Part shown: positions 42,626 through 51,435 of the stretch, piece after piece
How positions within the stretch are numbered: the first letter of the stretch is position 1
Layout of the letters: every line of letters begins with the position of its first letter
DNA from: an uncultured Phycisphaerales bacterium
GTDB taxonomy: Bacteria; Planctomycetota; Phycisphaerae; Tepidisphaerales; Tepidisphaeraceae
Assembly: GCA_903871935.1 (NCBI GenBank)
Contig: CAIQIQ010000066.1
Location: 1 to 56,079, forward strand
Reading direction: 5' to 3'
Length of the DNA stretch: 56,079 bases
Made by a program: the position numbers and the translations under genes
The notes under the pieces: model-generated
What the model saw: only the letters and a program-made list of their open reading frames with translations
Databases searched by the model: none
What the model was told of the DNA's origin: nothing

Positions 42626-43336
42626 TTAGCGCCGGCGGCGGAGGGTGGCAAAACCAGCCAGCGCGAGCACAGCCAATCCGGCCGGCTCCGGGACAGTGGT
42701 GAGGACCAGATCGCCCCACACTTTGCCGGTCGTGGCGCCGTCGTTGCGGGCCCAGTACATCTGATAGAGCTCGGAGGTTGTCTGACGGTTGTTCCAGAGG
42801 ATGCCGAAGTTCTCGCTCTGATGGCCCTGCCAGTATTGCGCGAAGTTCGTAATGTCCACGGTGATCGTGGATGATCCCGCGTAGCTCGGATCGAAGCTGT
42901 ACGTCGGATCATCGGCGTAAATCGTCTTCGTGTCGTATTTGGTCAAGTCAAGGGTGGACCCCGACAGGAATGGCACACCGCCGGAATAGGCCACGGACCA
43001 GGACCGGCTATACCGACCCACTTCGACACTTACTCCGTGGTTCGCAGGCTGATTGTTCAGGTGCAGAATAAACGTGGCGCTGGTGATGGGGCCATCGAGG
43101 CTGCCCCAAGGGATGTCCCACCGTGCGAAGACGGCCGTGCTGAGCATACCGAGACCGTCGGTGACTGTTGCCGGGTCACTATTCAGACCCGTCATGTCCG
43201 CCCAGTTTGAGGCGAACCAGACATCCGTACGCTGATTCGCTACAGCGATGTCCGACGCCGGGGCGTAGTAAACACCTGCGCGGGCTAACGAGCCAACGCA
43301 CAATACGAGGGCCGCCAGAAGGGCGCTTTCCCTCAT
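42626..43336 (-). CDS. PEP-CTERM sorting-signal exported protein, third copy
   Basis: 236 residues from the ATG at 43336, eight bases after AGGAG; the frame opens seven codons earlier. Signal peptide RESALLAALVLCVGSLARA. Body with beta-domain features shared with the DNRLRE-like group: MLSTAVFARWDIP, GPITSATFILHLN, STITVDITNFAQYWQGHQSENFGILWNN. C-terminal sorting signal VPEPAGLAVLALAGFATL plus RRRR. Its signal peptide and flanks differ from the 15045/17182 pair, so it is not part of that duplication. Confidence 0.9.
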   Translation of the reverse strand: MRESALLAALVLCVGSLARAGVYYAPASDIAVANQRTDVWFASNWADMTGLNSDPATVTDGLGMLSTAVFARWDIPWGSLDGPITSATFILHLNNQPANHGVSVEVGRYSRSWSVAYSGGVPFLSGSTLDLTKYDTKTIYADDPTYSFDPSYAGSSTITVDITNFAQYWQGHQSENFGILWNNRQTTSELYQMYWARNDGATTGKVWGDLVLTTVPEPAGLAVLALAGFATLRRRR

Positions 43337-43452
43337 AGCCTTTGCTCCTGTGTACAAACCACTTGGAAGTGACCGAACCCACTGTCACTGTTGAATAGTG
43401 TAACGTGCCTGACGCAGGCCGCAACAACAATCGCCCAAACGCGCGGGCGGGC

Positions 43453-44604
43453 CTAGAACAACTTCGCCAGCACCTTCTGGGCGGCCGCCACGCCGGAGCC
43501 GATCTGCACGTTGTAGCCGAGTTTCTTCAGCGTAAACTCAATGCTCGCCACCGCCGCCAGGCAGTCATAGGCATCCGTGTAACCCATGTGGTTCACGCGG
43601 AAGATCTTGCCTTCCATCGTGCCCTGGCCGCCGGCGATGTGGATGTTGTGCGTCTTTTTGAGCGTGCCGCGGAAGTCCTTGTCGGAGATCCCTTCGGGGT
43701 AGTAGACGGCCGAGACTGAGTCGGCCGGCCGCTGGCTAAAGAGCTTTAGCCCCATGCCCAGCATGCCCTGACGGAACGCCTCGGCGATCGTGCTCGTGCG
43801 CTTCCACACACCCTCGATGGTCTCTTCCTTGATCATCTTGAGGCTGACGCCCAGGGCTTCGATCAGCGTATTGGCCGGCGTATACGGTGTATCGCCATCG
43901 GCGATGCTCTTGGCATAGGCCTTCATGTCGAGATAGAACTCGCGCAGGTTCTTATTGGCCTCCACAGCCTTCCACGCACGCGGCGAGAACGCCACAAACG
44001 CCAACCCTGGCGGTAGCATCAACGCCTTCTGGCTGCCTGTGATCGCCACATCGACGCCCCACTCATCCATCTTGAAGGGTATCGCGCCGATCGACGTGAT
44101 GCCGTCAACGATCACCAGAGCCTCGGGGCTGCTGCTAGCCCGCACGGCCTTGCAGATGCTTTCCAGGTCCGACACCGTCGCCGTGCTGGTCTCCGAATGC
44201 ACCAGGATTACGGCATCGTATTTGGCCGCCGCGAATTCCTTGGCAACCATCTCGCCGGTGGCGGCCACGCCGTACTCCAGCTTCAGGTCCTTATGCTCAA
44301 TCCCAAACTGCGAGCACACCTTCGCCCAGCGCTCGGCGAACTTGCCGTTGGTGATACACAGGGCCTTCTGGCCCGGCGCAAGGGAGTTCACGATCCCCGC
44401 CTCGGCCGCGGCCGTACCCGAACCCGTGATCGTGTAGACCGTCTGTTTCGTCTGATACACATACTGCAAAGCCGACTGGATCTCCGCGAACATGGTGCGG
44501 AACTCACCGGTGCGGTGATGGTGCACGGGTTTCGCCAGCTCAAGCAGCGTTGCTTCGGGAACGCTGGTCGGTCCGGGCGTATACAGGCGGTACTTCATCA
44601 GCAT
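43453..44604 (-). CDS. Alanine-glyoxylate/serine-pyruvate type class V aminotransferase
   Basis: 383 residues; ATG at 44604 with AAGGAG eight bases upstream (a second ATG two codons later). Class V motifs: LYTPGPTSVPE at the N-terminus, HHHRTGEFRTMF, TGSGTAAAEAG for phosphate binding, VDGITSIGAIPFKMDEWGVD, and the Schiff-base lysine in ITGSQKALMLPPGL. C-terminal FRVNHMGYTDAYD matches the substrate carboxylate arginine region. Likely transaminates glyoxylate or hydroxypyruvate in serine/glycine metabolism. Divergent from hcp. Confidence 0.94.
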   Translation of the reverse strand: MLMKYRLYTPGPTSVPEATLLELAKPVHHHRTGEFRTMFAEIQSALQYVYQTKQTVYTITGSGTAAAEAGIVNSLAPGQKALCITNGKFAERWAKVCSQFGIEHKDLKLEYGVAATGEMVAKEFAAAKYDAVILVHSETSTATVSDLESICKAVRASSSPEALVIVDGITSIGAIPFKMDEWGVDVAITGSQKALMLPPGLAFVAFSPRAWKAVEANKNLREFYLDMKAYAKSIADGDTPYTPANTLIEALGVSLKMIKEETIEGVWKRTSTIAEAFRQGMLGMGLKLFSQRPADSVSAVYYPEGISDKDFRGTLKKTHNIHIAGGQGTMEGKIFRVNHMGYTDAYDCLAAVASIEFTLKKLGYNVQIGSGVAAAQKVLAKLF

Positions 44605-44712
44605 GGGCCACTCTCCTTCAGTTGATGCATCGCAATGCCACCGGCCGCCGGCGGAGATTCGACTTCGACCCCGCCTCGGCCAACAGGCTCAGTCTTTTAA
44701 CGGCCGGATGGA

Positions 44713-44725
44713 ATGTTGGCAACAT
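44713..44725 (+). promoter_or_regulatory. Short palindrome upstream of hcp
   Basis: ATGTTGGCAACAT is a perfect dyad (ATGTTG-G-CAACAT is one base off-centre symmetric) in the 255-bp divergent region. The regulator is unknown; an NsrR or Rrf2-type protein is one possibility. Confidence 0.35.
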
Positions 44726-44750
44726 CACCAGTACACGGCCGCCAGGCAGG

Positions 44751-44764
44751 TTGATCCAGATCAA
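44751..44764 (+). promoter_or_regulatory. FNR/CRP-type box upstream of hcp
   Basis: TTGATCCAGATCAA exactly fits the FNR consensus TTGAT-N4-ATCAA. It lies ~95 bp before the hcp ATG, in the divergent region with the class V aminotransferase gene, a plausible activator position. Hybrid cluster protein genes are typically under Crp/Fnr-type or NsrR control, which supports function. Confidence 0.6.
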
Positions 44765-44859
44765 GGAGCGACCACAACATTCCAGCCATACTCCCGCCAC
44801 TTCGCTGGCCAACGTGGCCGCGAATCATGTTATCTAGAGAAGGAAAGCGAGTTTCGTAC

Positions 44860-46167
44860 ATGTTCTGCAATCAGTGTGAACAGGCCAAGGACTGCGTAGG
44901 GTGCTCCGGATCGATCGGCAAGTGCGGCAAGGATGAGGATATCGAGTCGCTGCAGCAGATCATCCTCTACGGCTTGAAGGGAATGGCCGCCTATGCCCAT
45001 CACGCCCGCCGGCTGGGCCAAACTGACGAATTGGTCAGTGCCTTCATGGAAGAGGCGCTGTTTGCCACCATGACCAATGTCAACTTCGACCTCGGCTCGC
45101 TCTTTGGCGTGGCCATGGAACTGGGCATGAAAAACCTGCGCGTCATGGAGATGCTCGACAAAGGCCACCTCGACACTTTCGGCAAACCCTCGCCCACCAA
45201 GGTCAAGGAAGGCACCCAGGCCGGCCCGGGCATCCTCGTGACCGGCCATGACATGGTCGACCTCTGGGATGTGCTCAAGCAACTCCAGGGAACCAACGTG
45301 AAGGTCTATACCCACGGCGAGATGCTCCCCGCACACATGTATCCCAAGCTCCGCGAGCACCCGAACCTCGTCGGCCACTACGGCGGCGCCTGGCAGAAAC
45401 AGCGTGCCGAGTGGACCGATTTCCCCGGCGCCATTCTCGCTACCACCAACTGCATCATGCCCCCGGCCGCCGCTTACGCCGGCCGCATGTTCAGCACTCG
45501 CGTGACCGCCGCCTCCGGTGGCAATTTGATTAAGGGCACCGACTTTTCGCCGGTGATCCAGGCGGCCATGAAAGCAGCCCCCTGCCAGCAGAACATCACC
45601 GCCGAAAGCCTGGTCGGCTTCCACCGCACCGTGCTGCTCGATGCCGCCCCGACGATCGTGGACGCCGTGAAAGCAGGCAAGATCAGCCGCTTCTTCGTCA
45701 TCGGCGGCTGCGATGGCCACGAGGTCGGCCGCAACTACTTCAGCGACTACGCCCAGGCCACGCCCGCCGACTCCTTCATCCTTACCCTCGGCTGCGGCAA
45801 GTTCCGCATCCGCGATTATGATTATGGGACGCATCTTGGCCTGCCCCGCCTGATGGACATGGGCCAGTGCAACGACGCCTACGGCGCGATCATGGTCGCC
45901 GTGGCCCTGGCCAAAGCCTTCAACTGCTCGGTCAACGACCTGCCGCTAAGCCTGGTGATCTCCTGGTTCGAGCAGAAGGCGGTTGCCGTGCTGCTGACGC
46001 TGTTGGCTCTGGATGTGAAGGGCATCATCATCGGCCCGAACCCCCCGGCCTTCGTGACGCCCAACGTGTTCAAGAACCTGCAGGAGAAGTTTGACCTCCG
46101 CCTGATGGGCACCGACGCCAAAGCCGATCTCCACCGTGCGATGCTGCCTGTCGTCGCACAAGGATAA
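44860..46167 (+). CDS. hcp: Hybrid cluster protein (hydroxylamine/NO reductase), short class III form
   Basis: 435 residues from the ATG at 44860; the start is set by homology (MFCNQCEQA), since the frame opens at 44827. The N-terminal cluster ligands are Cys3, Cys6, Cys15 and Cys21, with an additional Cys12. Hybrid 4Fe-2O-2S ligands are all visible: His in TGHDMVDL, Glu in THGEMLPAH, Cys in TTNCIMPP, Cys in GGCDGHE, LGCGKFR and DMGQCND, and Glu in WFEQKAVA. It is ~110 residues shorter than class I/II proteins because the helical insert after residue ~60-100 is reduced, as in class III. Role: nitrosative stress protection under low oxygen. Confidence 0.95.
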   Translation: MFCNQCEQAKDCVGCSGSIGKCGKDEDIESLQQIILYGLKGMAAYAHHARRLGQTDELVSAFMEEALFATMTNVNFDLGSLFGVAMELGMKNLRVMEMLDKGHLDTFGKPSPTKVKEGTQAGPGILVTGHDMVDLWDVLKQLQGTNVKVYTHGEMLPAHMYPKLREHPNLVGHYGGAWQKQRAEWTDFPGAILATTNCIMPPAAAYAGRMFSTRVTAASGGNLIKGTDFSPVIQAAMKAAPCQQNITAESLVGFHRTVLLDAAPTIVDAVKAGKISRFFVIGGCDGHEVGRNYFSDYAQATPADSFILTLGCGKFRIRDYDYGTHLGLPRLMDMGQCNDAYGAIMVAVALAKAFNCSVNDLPLSLVISWFEQKAVAVLLTLLALDVKGIIIGPNPPAFVTPNVFKNLQEKFDLRLMGTDAKADLHRAMLPVVAQG

Positions 46168-46192
46168 CGGGCAAGCGAGAACTCACAGTCGC

Positions 46193-46226
46193 GCCGGGCC
46201 TGCTTCCGCAAAGAAGCAGGCCCGGC
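46193..46226. terminator. Perfect 14-bp hairpin between converging hcp and metallophosphoesterase genes
   Basis: GCCGGGCCTGCTTC (46193-46206) and GAAGCAGGCCCGGC (46213-46226) pair fully around CGCAAA. It ends four bases before the stop of the converging gene and can stop transcription from both sides. Confidence 0.85.
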
Positions 46227-46229
46227 CCA

Positions 46230-47711
46230 TTACCGCTTCACCGCCGGCCATGTGCGGCTGTCGATTTCCGTGCCATCGATGCTGTACGCATGCATCGTGC
46301 ACTCCTGGGCATTGGCCGTGAAGATGACATAGTTGTAGACGGACTTGAATACCTTGGAATCGGGATTGGCCTTTGATGCCTCATAGAGCGGCGCGCCGCC
46401 GCCGCCTGCGGTGATGGTAGTCGGGCCCCCTTCGGGTTCCGAACGCTCATAGCAGTGGTCATGCCCGGCGATCATCGCTGTCGCCTTGTACTTCGCCAGC
46501 AATGGCAGAATCACGTTCTTTGCGGCCGGGTCCGATCCATGCGAGGACGATGACAATGCCGGGTAATGCGTAATCAAGAAGATATACGGGGCGGTGGCAC
46601 TTTTCAGGTTGGCCTCAAGCCACGTCGTGGCCGGGCCATCGGGCTTCCAGCCCTTGTCCTTACCGTCGATGGCGATCAGCAGCACGGGCCCGATCTGCTG
46701 AGTCCAATTGCGCTGGCCGACCTTCTCCAGGGCAAAGACGTGGTCAAAAAGCTCCACATCCTGCTCGTGGTTACCCATAATCGGATAGAATGGCACAGTT
46801 GCGACCATGTCGCGCGCGGGAATCCAGAACGACTCATCCCAGAGCGCATCGACCCGGCCGTCGGCAATCAGGTCGCCAGTATGCAGCACGAAGCGTGGTT
46901 GATGCTTCAGGATCGCAGCACAGATCTCGCCCCAGATTTTCGGCTGCGTGCGACTGTCGCCTGTTGCGGCAAATACAGTCTCATTACCATCGGGCATCGT
47001 GCGCATCGTAAAGGGACCCGCCTGCACCTTGGCATCACCGGCGCTGGCGGTCAGCAGATATTGCTGCGCCTGATCCGGGCCCAGTCCATCGGCCTTGATC
47101 GTGTGCATGAGGCCCGCGCCCGGGCCGGCGGAGAAATGCTTCTGTCCAACCTGCAGGTCAACCGCGGCGGGAACGGTCGTGCGGCAGGTGACCGTGAACG
47201 AATTAGTCGTGGCCTGACAGATGACCGGCCCCGTAGTAATGGCCAGATCGCTCGCCACCTGCTCACGGATCTTCAGATCGGCCGATGGCTCTACTGCCAC
47301 TGGCTTGCCCGTGTCATCTTTCGCGACGGTCACCGTCCACGTGGCCTCGAGCATGTGCACGCCCGGCTCAAGGGGCAGCGCGACGCCCGAGACGGTTCGA
47401 TAGCGCATCCTCGCCACCGGCAGCGGAATCGCCGTACCGTCGATGAACCAGCCGCTCATGTCCCGATCCGCCGTCGCGATCAGCGGCGCTTTCTGCGGCT
47501 GCTCAATGGTAAACGGAACACGGACACGAACGGTGTAATTCCCCGGCTTCTCGAGCTTAAGTTTCCCCTGCCAGGCAAGCGGCTCGCCCGCCGCCACCAC
47601 GGCATACCGCGTCTCTTCCCCCGCCGCCGGAATAACCCGCGCCAGAACGCCAAGGGGCTGCATGATCAACAGAACCGACGTCGCCAGCGCCGCTTTTCTC
47701 AGACCTATCAT
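46230..47711 (-). CDS. Secreted metallophosphoesterase (purple acid phosphatase-like)
   Basis: 493 residues; ATG with GAGGAAG eight bases upstream. Signal peptide ALATSVLLIMQPLGVLARV. Residues ~25-235 are beta-rich N-terminal domains including a fibronectin-like part (ITTGPVICQATTNSFTVTCRT). Residues ~245-490 are calcineurin-like: FAATGDSR, VLHTGDLIADG, IMGNHEQDV, FLITHYPALS and AGHDHCYERS, giving the dimetal centre. Order and final GHDHCYER box resemble purple acid phosphatases. Likely releases phosphate from esters outside the cytoplasm. Confidence 0.92.
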   Translation of the reverse strand: MIGLRKAALATSVLLIMQPLGVLARVIPAAGEETRYAVVAAGEPLAWQGKLKLEKPGNYTVRVRVPFTIEQPQKAPLIATADRDMSGWFIDGTAIPLPVARMRYRTVSGVALPLEPGVHMLEATWTVTVAKDDTGKPVAVEPSADLKIREQVASDLAITTGPVICQATTNSFTVTCRTTVPAAVDLQVGQKHFSAGPGAGLMHTIKADGLGPDQAQQYLLTASAGDAKVQAGPFTMRTMPDGNETVFAATGDSRTQPKIWGEICAAILKHQPRFVLHTGDLIADGRVDALWDESFWIPARDMVATVPFYPIMGNHEQDVELFDHVFALEKVGQRNWTQQIGPVLLIAIDGKDKGWKPDGPATTWLEANLKSATAPYIFLITHYPALSSSSHGSDPAAKNVILPLLAKYKATAMIAGHDHCYERSEPEGGPTTITAGGGGAPLYEASKANPDSKVFKSVYNYVIFTANAQECTMHAYSIDGTEIDSRTWPAVKR

Positions 47712-47822
47712 GGTGTACTTCCTCGAATAGAAAGAGGTGTTCTACGCGAGAAGATGGGCCGCTGGCAAATGCCACGAAGCGGCCGGAGAGTTCACCTGAG
47801 CATCCATCAGCCCTGATGGGAT

Positions 47823-49916
47823 TCAACGCGAAGGCGTCATTCGCAACCAATGCAGCGTCGATTTGTGCTCCTGGTTCTCACTGTTCATCTCCAGCAGGAA
47901 CGAGCCATCCGGTAGCGGATATTGACTGAACGCACCATCTCGTGGCGCTACGCCCGGTTGGCGTACATGCATGTTGCGCGTCAGCGCCCCGCTGTTCACA
48001 TCGACCACCAGTTCGCCATAGAGCAGCAGTTCCGTATCGCTGATCCAATCAATCACTCGGCCGCGCCTTTCGGATGGGCCCGGGCATCCCGCCAACCGCC
48101 AGACGGCGCCAACAAAGGGAATGGCCGTCAGATCCGTCACCCCGGATTCGGCGATCAGCAGCACGGACGGTGCGTTGCTCTGGTTTTCATCCAACAGCAC
48201 CGCAATCGTGCCGTTCCCGGGCGCGAACGCCATGCCGCTGACCGCCGGCACTTGCCCGGCCGGCAGGCTCATCGGCCACTGCTCGACCAGGCGTCCGCTG
48301 GACATCTCCAACACCGCAATCCGCGGCACAGCATCTGCGCCCGCCAGGAGCGTTCCATCATGGCTAAGCCACACCGCCACCGGTTGCGCTGGCGGGCCGC
48401 CATGATCAGAATGAGTCGACCGTTTTTCCGCCTCAGGCCAGGCGATAAGCCGGTTCAGCTTGCCGCTTTGCAGGTCATAGCTCGATACCGACAGCCGCCC
48501 CTGGTCGTGCCAAACGACTGCAAGAGTCTCCTCATCGCAGAAGCCTAGCGCTGAAGGTGTGCCATTGCCGCCCGAAACCGGGAACTGCATCTGCCGTCGC
48601 AGCCGCTGTGTATCCCACACTTCCGCAATCGGCACCGTGGCAGTGATCACCCGAACCAGGAGCTTGCCCGATGGCGAGAGGGCATAGCTCACCGGCTTTG
48701 CGCCGGCAATTCGAAGCGAGCCCTGCTTCGAGAGATCGCGAGCAAACCACAGCTCAATAACGTGGTTACCCAGCGCATCCGATGACAGCGTCGCGAAGGA
48801 CTCCGCGTGAACAGCAGGCCAGATAACCTGCTCCACCGCTTGCGGTTGGCTCCAGGGATCAATCGTGATCCCTCGGCTGCAATCGCTTTTCGAAATCAAC
48901 GGACTCGCATGCTCGACCCTTGCCGTTGCCGGAGGTGGAGTTCTCTGCTGCGCTGTCGACACGTTCCCGCCACCTGCGCTGGCCGTCAGCACCTCGGCCA
49001 TTTCCCGGACTCGCGGGTTAAGTGGCACTCGTCCCGGCAGTTCAGATGGGACCTCTGCCACACCGTGCTCGACCGGCGGCAACGCCATGATTCGCTGCTG
49101 GTCGGCAGATGAGCAGTACTCTCCATATCTCGCGTACAGGTATGCAGTAGTAACCGACACCGGACCAGCCAGCGCCATGCATACCAGAGTCAGTATGCTT
49201 CCCATCACCAGTCGCACCGCAAAGATGGCGCAGGTGAACAGAAGAATGATCGGCAGCGAGATCATCACTGCGGACACCGCCATGCTCCGCAGCGGCCATC
49301 CGGAGAACCACGCCAACGCCAGGCAGATCGTTCCGGGTATCGAAGCGAGCGCCCAATTCGCAACAAATCCGCCATTGGACATCACCATCTTGGCCGAGCG
49401 CAAGGTAAGAGTGCACCCCAGCCAGTAAACCGTCGCCACCATCCCCGCCGTCATCACCTCATACAGCGCCAGCGGTTTCCAGACCCGAGCCAGCACATCC
49501 GGGGCGTATCCTGCCGCCTCCCCTGCCATCGTCAGATTGATCCGCGACCCCTCACCCAGCCCATAGGCCAGCACAATCATGCAGTGAAGCACAAGCAGCA
49601 ACAGCGCACATGCCGTATCCGTGCCCAACTGCCCCACAGTCCGGTGATAGAACCATTTGTAGGCGTCAAAAGCCGAGCTCCCCGTCAGCGCAACCGGCGG
49701 CCCCACCTCCGGCGCTTCGACATACTCATCGAAGTCGTCGAGGACCGGCAAATCCAGGTCTGCCGAATCGCGACGCAAGCGCAACTCGGAATCAGCCGAT
49801 GCGTCACCCCTGAACCTGCTGCCACACGCCTGGCATTGCTGAAGACCATCAGCAGGCGATTCAGCCGCAGCCTGCACGACCGCGCGGCATCTCGGACAAG
49901 CCGTGATCATGGTCAT
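47823..49916 (-). CDS. Zinc-ribbon, membrane and beta-propeller protein
   Basis: 697 residues. Residues ~5-35: zinc ribbon ACPRCRAVVQ plus QQCQACGSRF. Residues ~85-285: five or so membrane helices (ACALLLLVLHCMIVLAYGLG; MTAGMVATVYWLGCTLTL; ISLPIILLFTCAIFAVRLVMGSILTLVCMAL), like Yip1-type domains. Residues ~350-690: repeated strand pairs, for example LSPSGKLLVRVITATVPIAEVWDTQRLRRQMQF and LSHDGTLLAGADAVPRIAVLEMSSGRLV, typical of WD40/quinoprotein propellers. Combination is common in planctomycetes, but no function is known. Divergent from the next gene, whose upstream frame overlaps its start. Confidence 0.87.
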   Translation of the reverse strand: MTMITACPRCRAVVQAAAESPADGLQQCQACGSRFRGDASADSELRLRRDSADLDLPVLDDFDEYVEAPEVGPPVALTGSSAFDAYKWFYHRTVGQLGTDTACALLLLVLHCMIVLAYGLGEGSRINLTMAGEAAGYAPDVLARVWKPLALYEVMTAGMVATVYWLGCTLTLRSAKMVMSNGGFVANWALASIPGTICLALAWFSGWPLRSMAVSAVMISLPIILLFTCAIFAVRLVMGSILTLVCMALAGPVSVTTAYLYARYGEYCSSADQQRIMALPPVEHGVAEVPSELPGRVPLNPRVREMAEVLTASAGGGNVSTAQQRTPPPATARVEHASPLISKSDCSRGITIDPWSQPQAVEQVIWPAVHAESFATLSSDALGNHVIELWFARDLSKQGSLRIAGAKPVSYALSPSGKLLVRVITATVPIAEVWDTQRLRRQMQFPVSGGNGTPSALGFCDEETLAVVWHDQGRLSVSSYDLQSGKLNRLIAWPEAEKRSTHSDHGGPPAQPVAVWLSHDGTLLAGADAVPRIAVLEMSSGRLVEQWPMSLPAGQVPAVSGMAFAPGNGTIAVLLDENQSNAPSVLLIAESGVTDLTAIPFVGAVWRLAGCPGPSERRGRVIDWISDTELLLYGELVVDVNSGALTRNMHVRQPGVAPRDGAFSQYPLPDGSFLLEMNSENQEHKSTLHWLRMTPSR

Positions 49917-50037
49917 AACCCCTCCCTACACCGCACCAGCCGCGTTCCATTGTGACGGGCAATCTCAGAACCATCAACTGTGTTTTCGGCCGCATATGTT
50001 TGGCAGTTATGTATCTCGCCGGTACCATGACGCAGAC

Positions 50038-51423
50038 ATGTCCAGATGCGATTCTGGAACACGGCGATGGGCAATTGCAGGCGGACTGATGCCGCTGCTG
50101 TTCGCCATTGGCCAGATCACCGCGGCCACCTCGACCACCGCTCCGGCCGCCCTGCCCGCAACATTGCCTGCGCCCACGGCACAGTCCGCCCGCGTTGCCA
50201 TGCGTCAGGTGAAAGAGTTGCAGGATCTGCGTAAACTCGATGCCCGCGGCTTACTGGCACTCTCCTTGAACACCACCTCCTCGCCAGCACTGCGCTACGC
50301 CGCCGCCCTGCACGCGATGGAACTCGCCGCCGACGCCGGACAGATTCAGCCCGCGCTCGATGCCATTGCCGAACTGCACACCCGCTTCGGCGATGATGAG
50401 CTGACCTTGGGAGTTACGCTCGTGAAGCGCCTGGCCAAGGCAAGCCACAATGAGCCCGCCGCCATCCTCGCCTGCCGCTACCTCGACGCCGCCCTCACCG
50501 CCGGACGAAGAAACATCGCCATCGATCTGAGTGTGACAATCACCACCATTCGCCCCGCACTCAGCGATCAACTCTCCTCTTTCTGTGGCGACTCTCTCGA
50601 CGATTTCCATCACGCCTGTGAGGTGCTGCCGACCAAGCCATCGGCCCCCGCCGCCCCCTCCGCAACAGCCCCCGCTACCAACGCCGAATATGCCTGTCTC
50701 TACCAGAACCGCTGGGATACCTCCCTGGAAGAGCTCGCCCACGAGAAGACGGAGCTTTCGCAGACCGCGCAGGATGACATCGCAGCAAAAGATCTGGCAT
50801 CGCAAATGCTCGTAGCCGAGCGCTGGTGGCGAGCCGCACAGCAGACCGGCGGCCGCACCGGCTGGCGCATCGCCCGCCGCGCCTGTGCGATCTATACAGC
50901 CTGCCTGCCCCAGGTTGACGGTGTGCAGAAGGCGCTGATCACCAGCCGCATGGCCGAGCATCAGCGGCAGGCCATGATCCACACCGGCATGCTTCCCGGT
51001 GTCTTCCGCGAGATCTGGAAAGATGGCGAGCCCAAGCGCAACCGCCAGCAGACCCCGGCCATCGACTTGCCCCGTGAGGCAAAGCTCCCCGGCATGCCCC
51101 GCACCGATGCCCACGTGCGCTACTCCGGCCAACTCTTCATCGAGCAGCCCGGCCGGTATGAACTGACCTGCATCGCCGGCTCCGGCCTGCGCGTGCAGAT
51201 CGACGCCAAACAGCTCATGGAAAACCCCAAGGCCTACAGCAAACGCAACGGCGAAAAGCTGTCCCTGGATCTCACCGCCGGCCTGCACCCGATCGAGATT
51301 GAAGTCTGGTCGGCATCGTCGCAGCCACATCTGGACCTGCAATGGACCCCGCCCGGATCAGCGCAAAAGCAGCCCATCCCCGACTCCATGCTCTACCACG
51401 ACCCGCTCGTGATTACTCCCTAG
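50038..51423 (+). CDS. Secreted protein with C-terminal PA14-like domain
   Basis: 461 residues from the ATG at 50038 (MSRCDSGTRRWAIAGGLMPL), chosen because a signal peptide follows and because earlier ATGs (49996, 49903) approach or overlap the divergent gene. Residues ~55-290 are helical. Residues ~315-460 look like a PA14 beta domain: GVFREIWKDGEP, VRYSGQLFIEQPGRYELTCIAGSGLRVQIDAKQLMEN, LTAGLHPIEIEVWSASSQPHLDLQWTPPG. PA14 domains bind carbohydrate. Adjacent to the S55 peptidase-like gene, 12 bp apart. Confidence 0.83.
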   Translation: MSRCDSGTRRWAIAGGLMPLLFAIGQITAATSTTAPAALPATLPAPTAQSARVAMRQVKELQDLRKLDARGLLALSLNTTSSPALRYAAALHAMELAADAGQIQPALDAIAELHTRFGDDELTLGVTLVKRLAKASHNEPAAILACRYLDAALTAGRRNIAIDLSVTITTIRPALSDQLSSFCGDSLDDFHHACEVLPTKPSAPAAPSATAPATNAEYACLYQNRWDTSLEELAHEKTELSQTAQDDIAAKDLASQMLVAERWWRAAQQTGGRTGWRIARRACAIYTACLPQVDGVQKALITSRMAEHQRQAMIHTGMLPGVFREIWKDGEPKRNRQQTPAIDLPREAKLPGMPRTDAHVRYSGQLFIEQPGRYELTCIAGSGLRVQIDAKQLMENPKAYSKRNGEKLSLDLTAGLHPIEIEVWSASSQPHLDLQWTPPGSAQKQPIPDSMLYHDPLVITP

Positions 51424-51435
51424 CCAATTCTGCCT

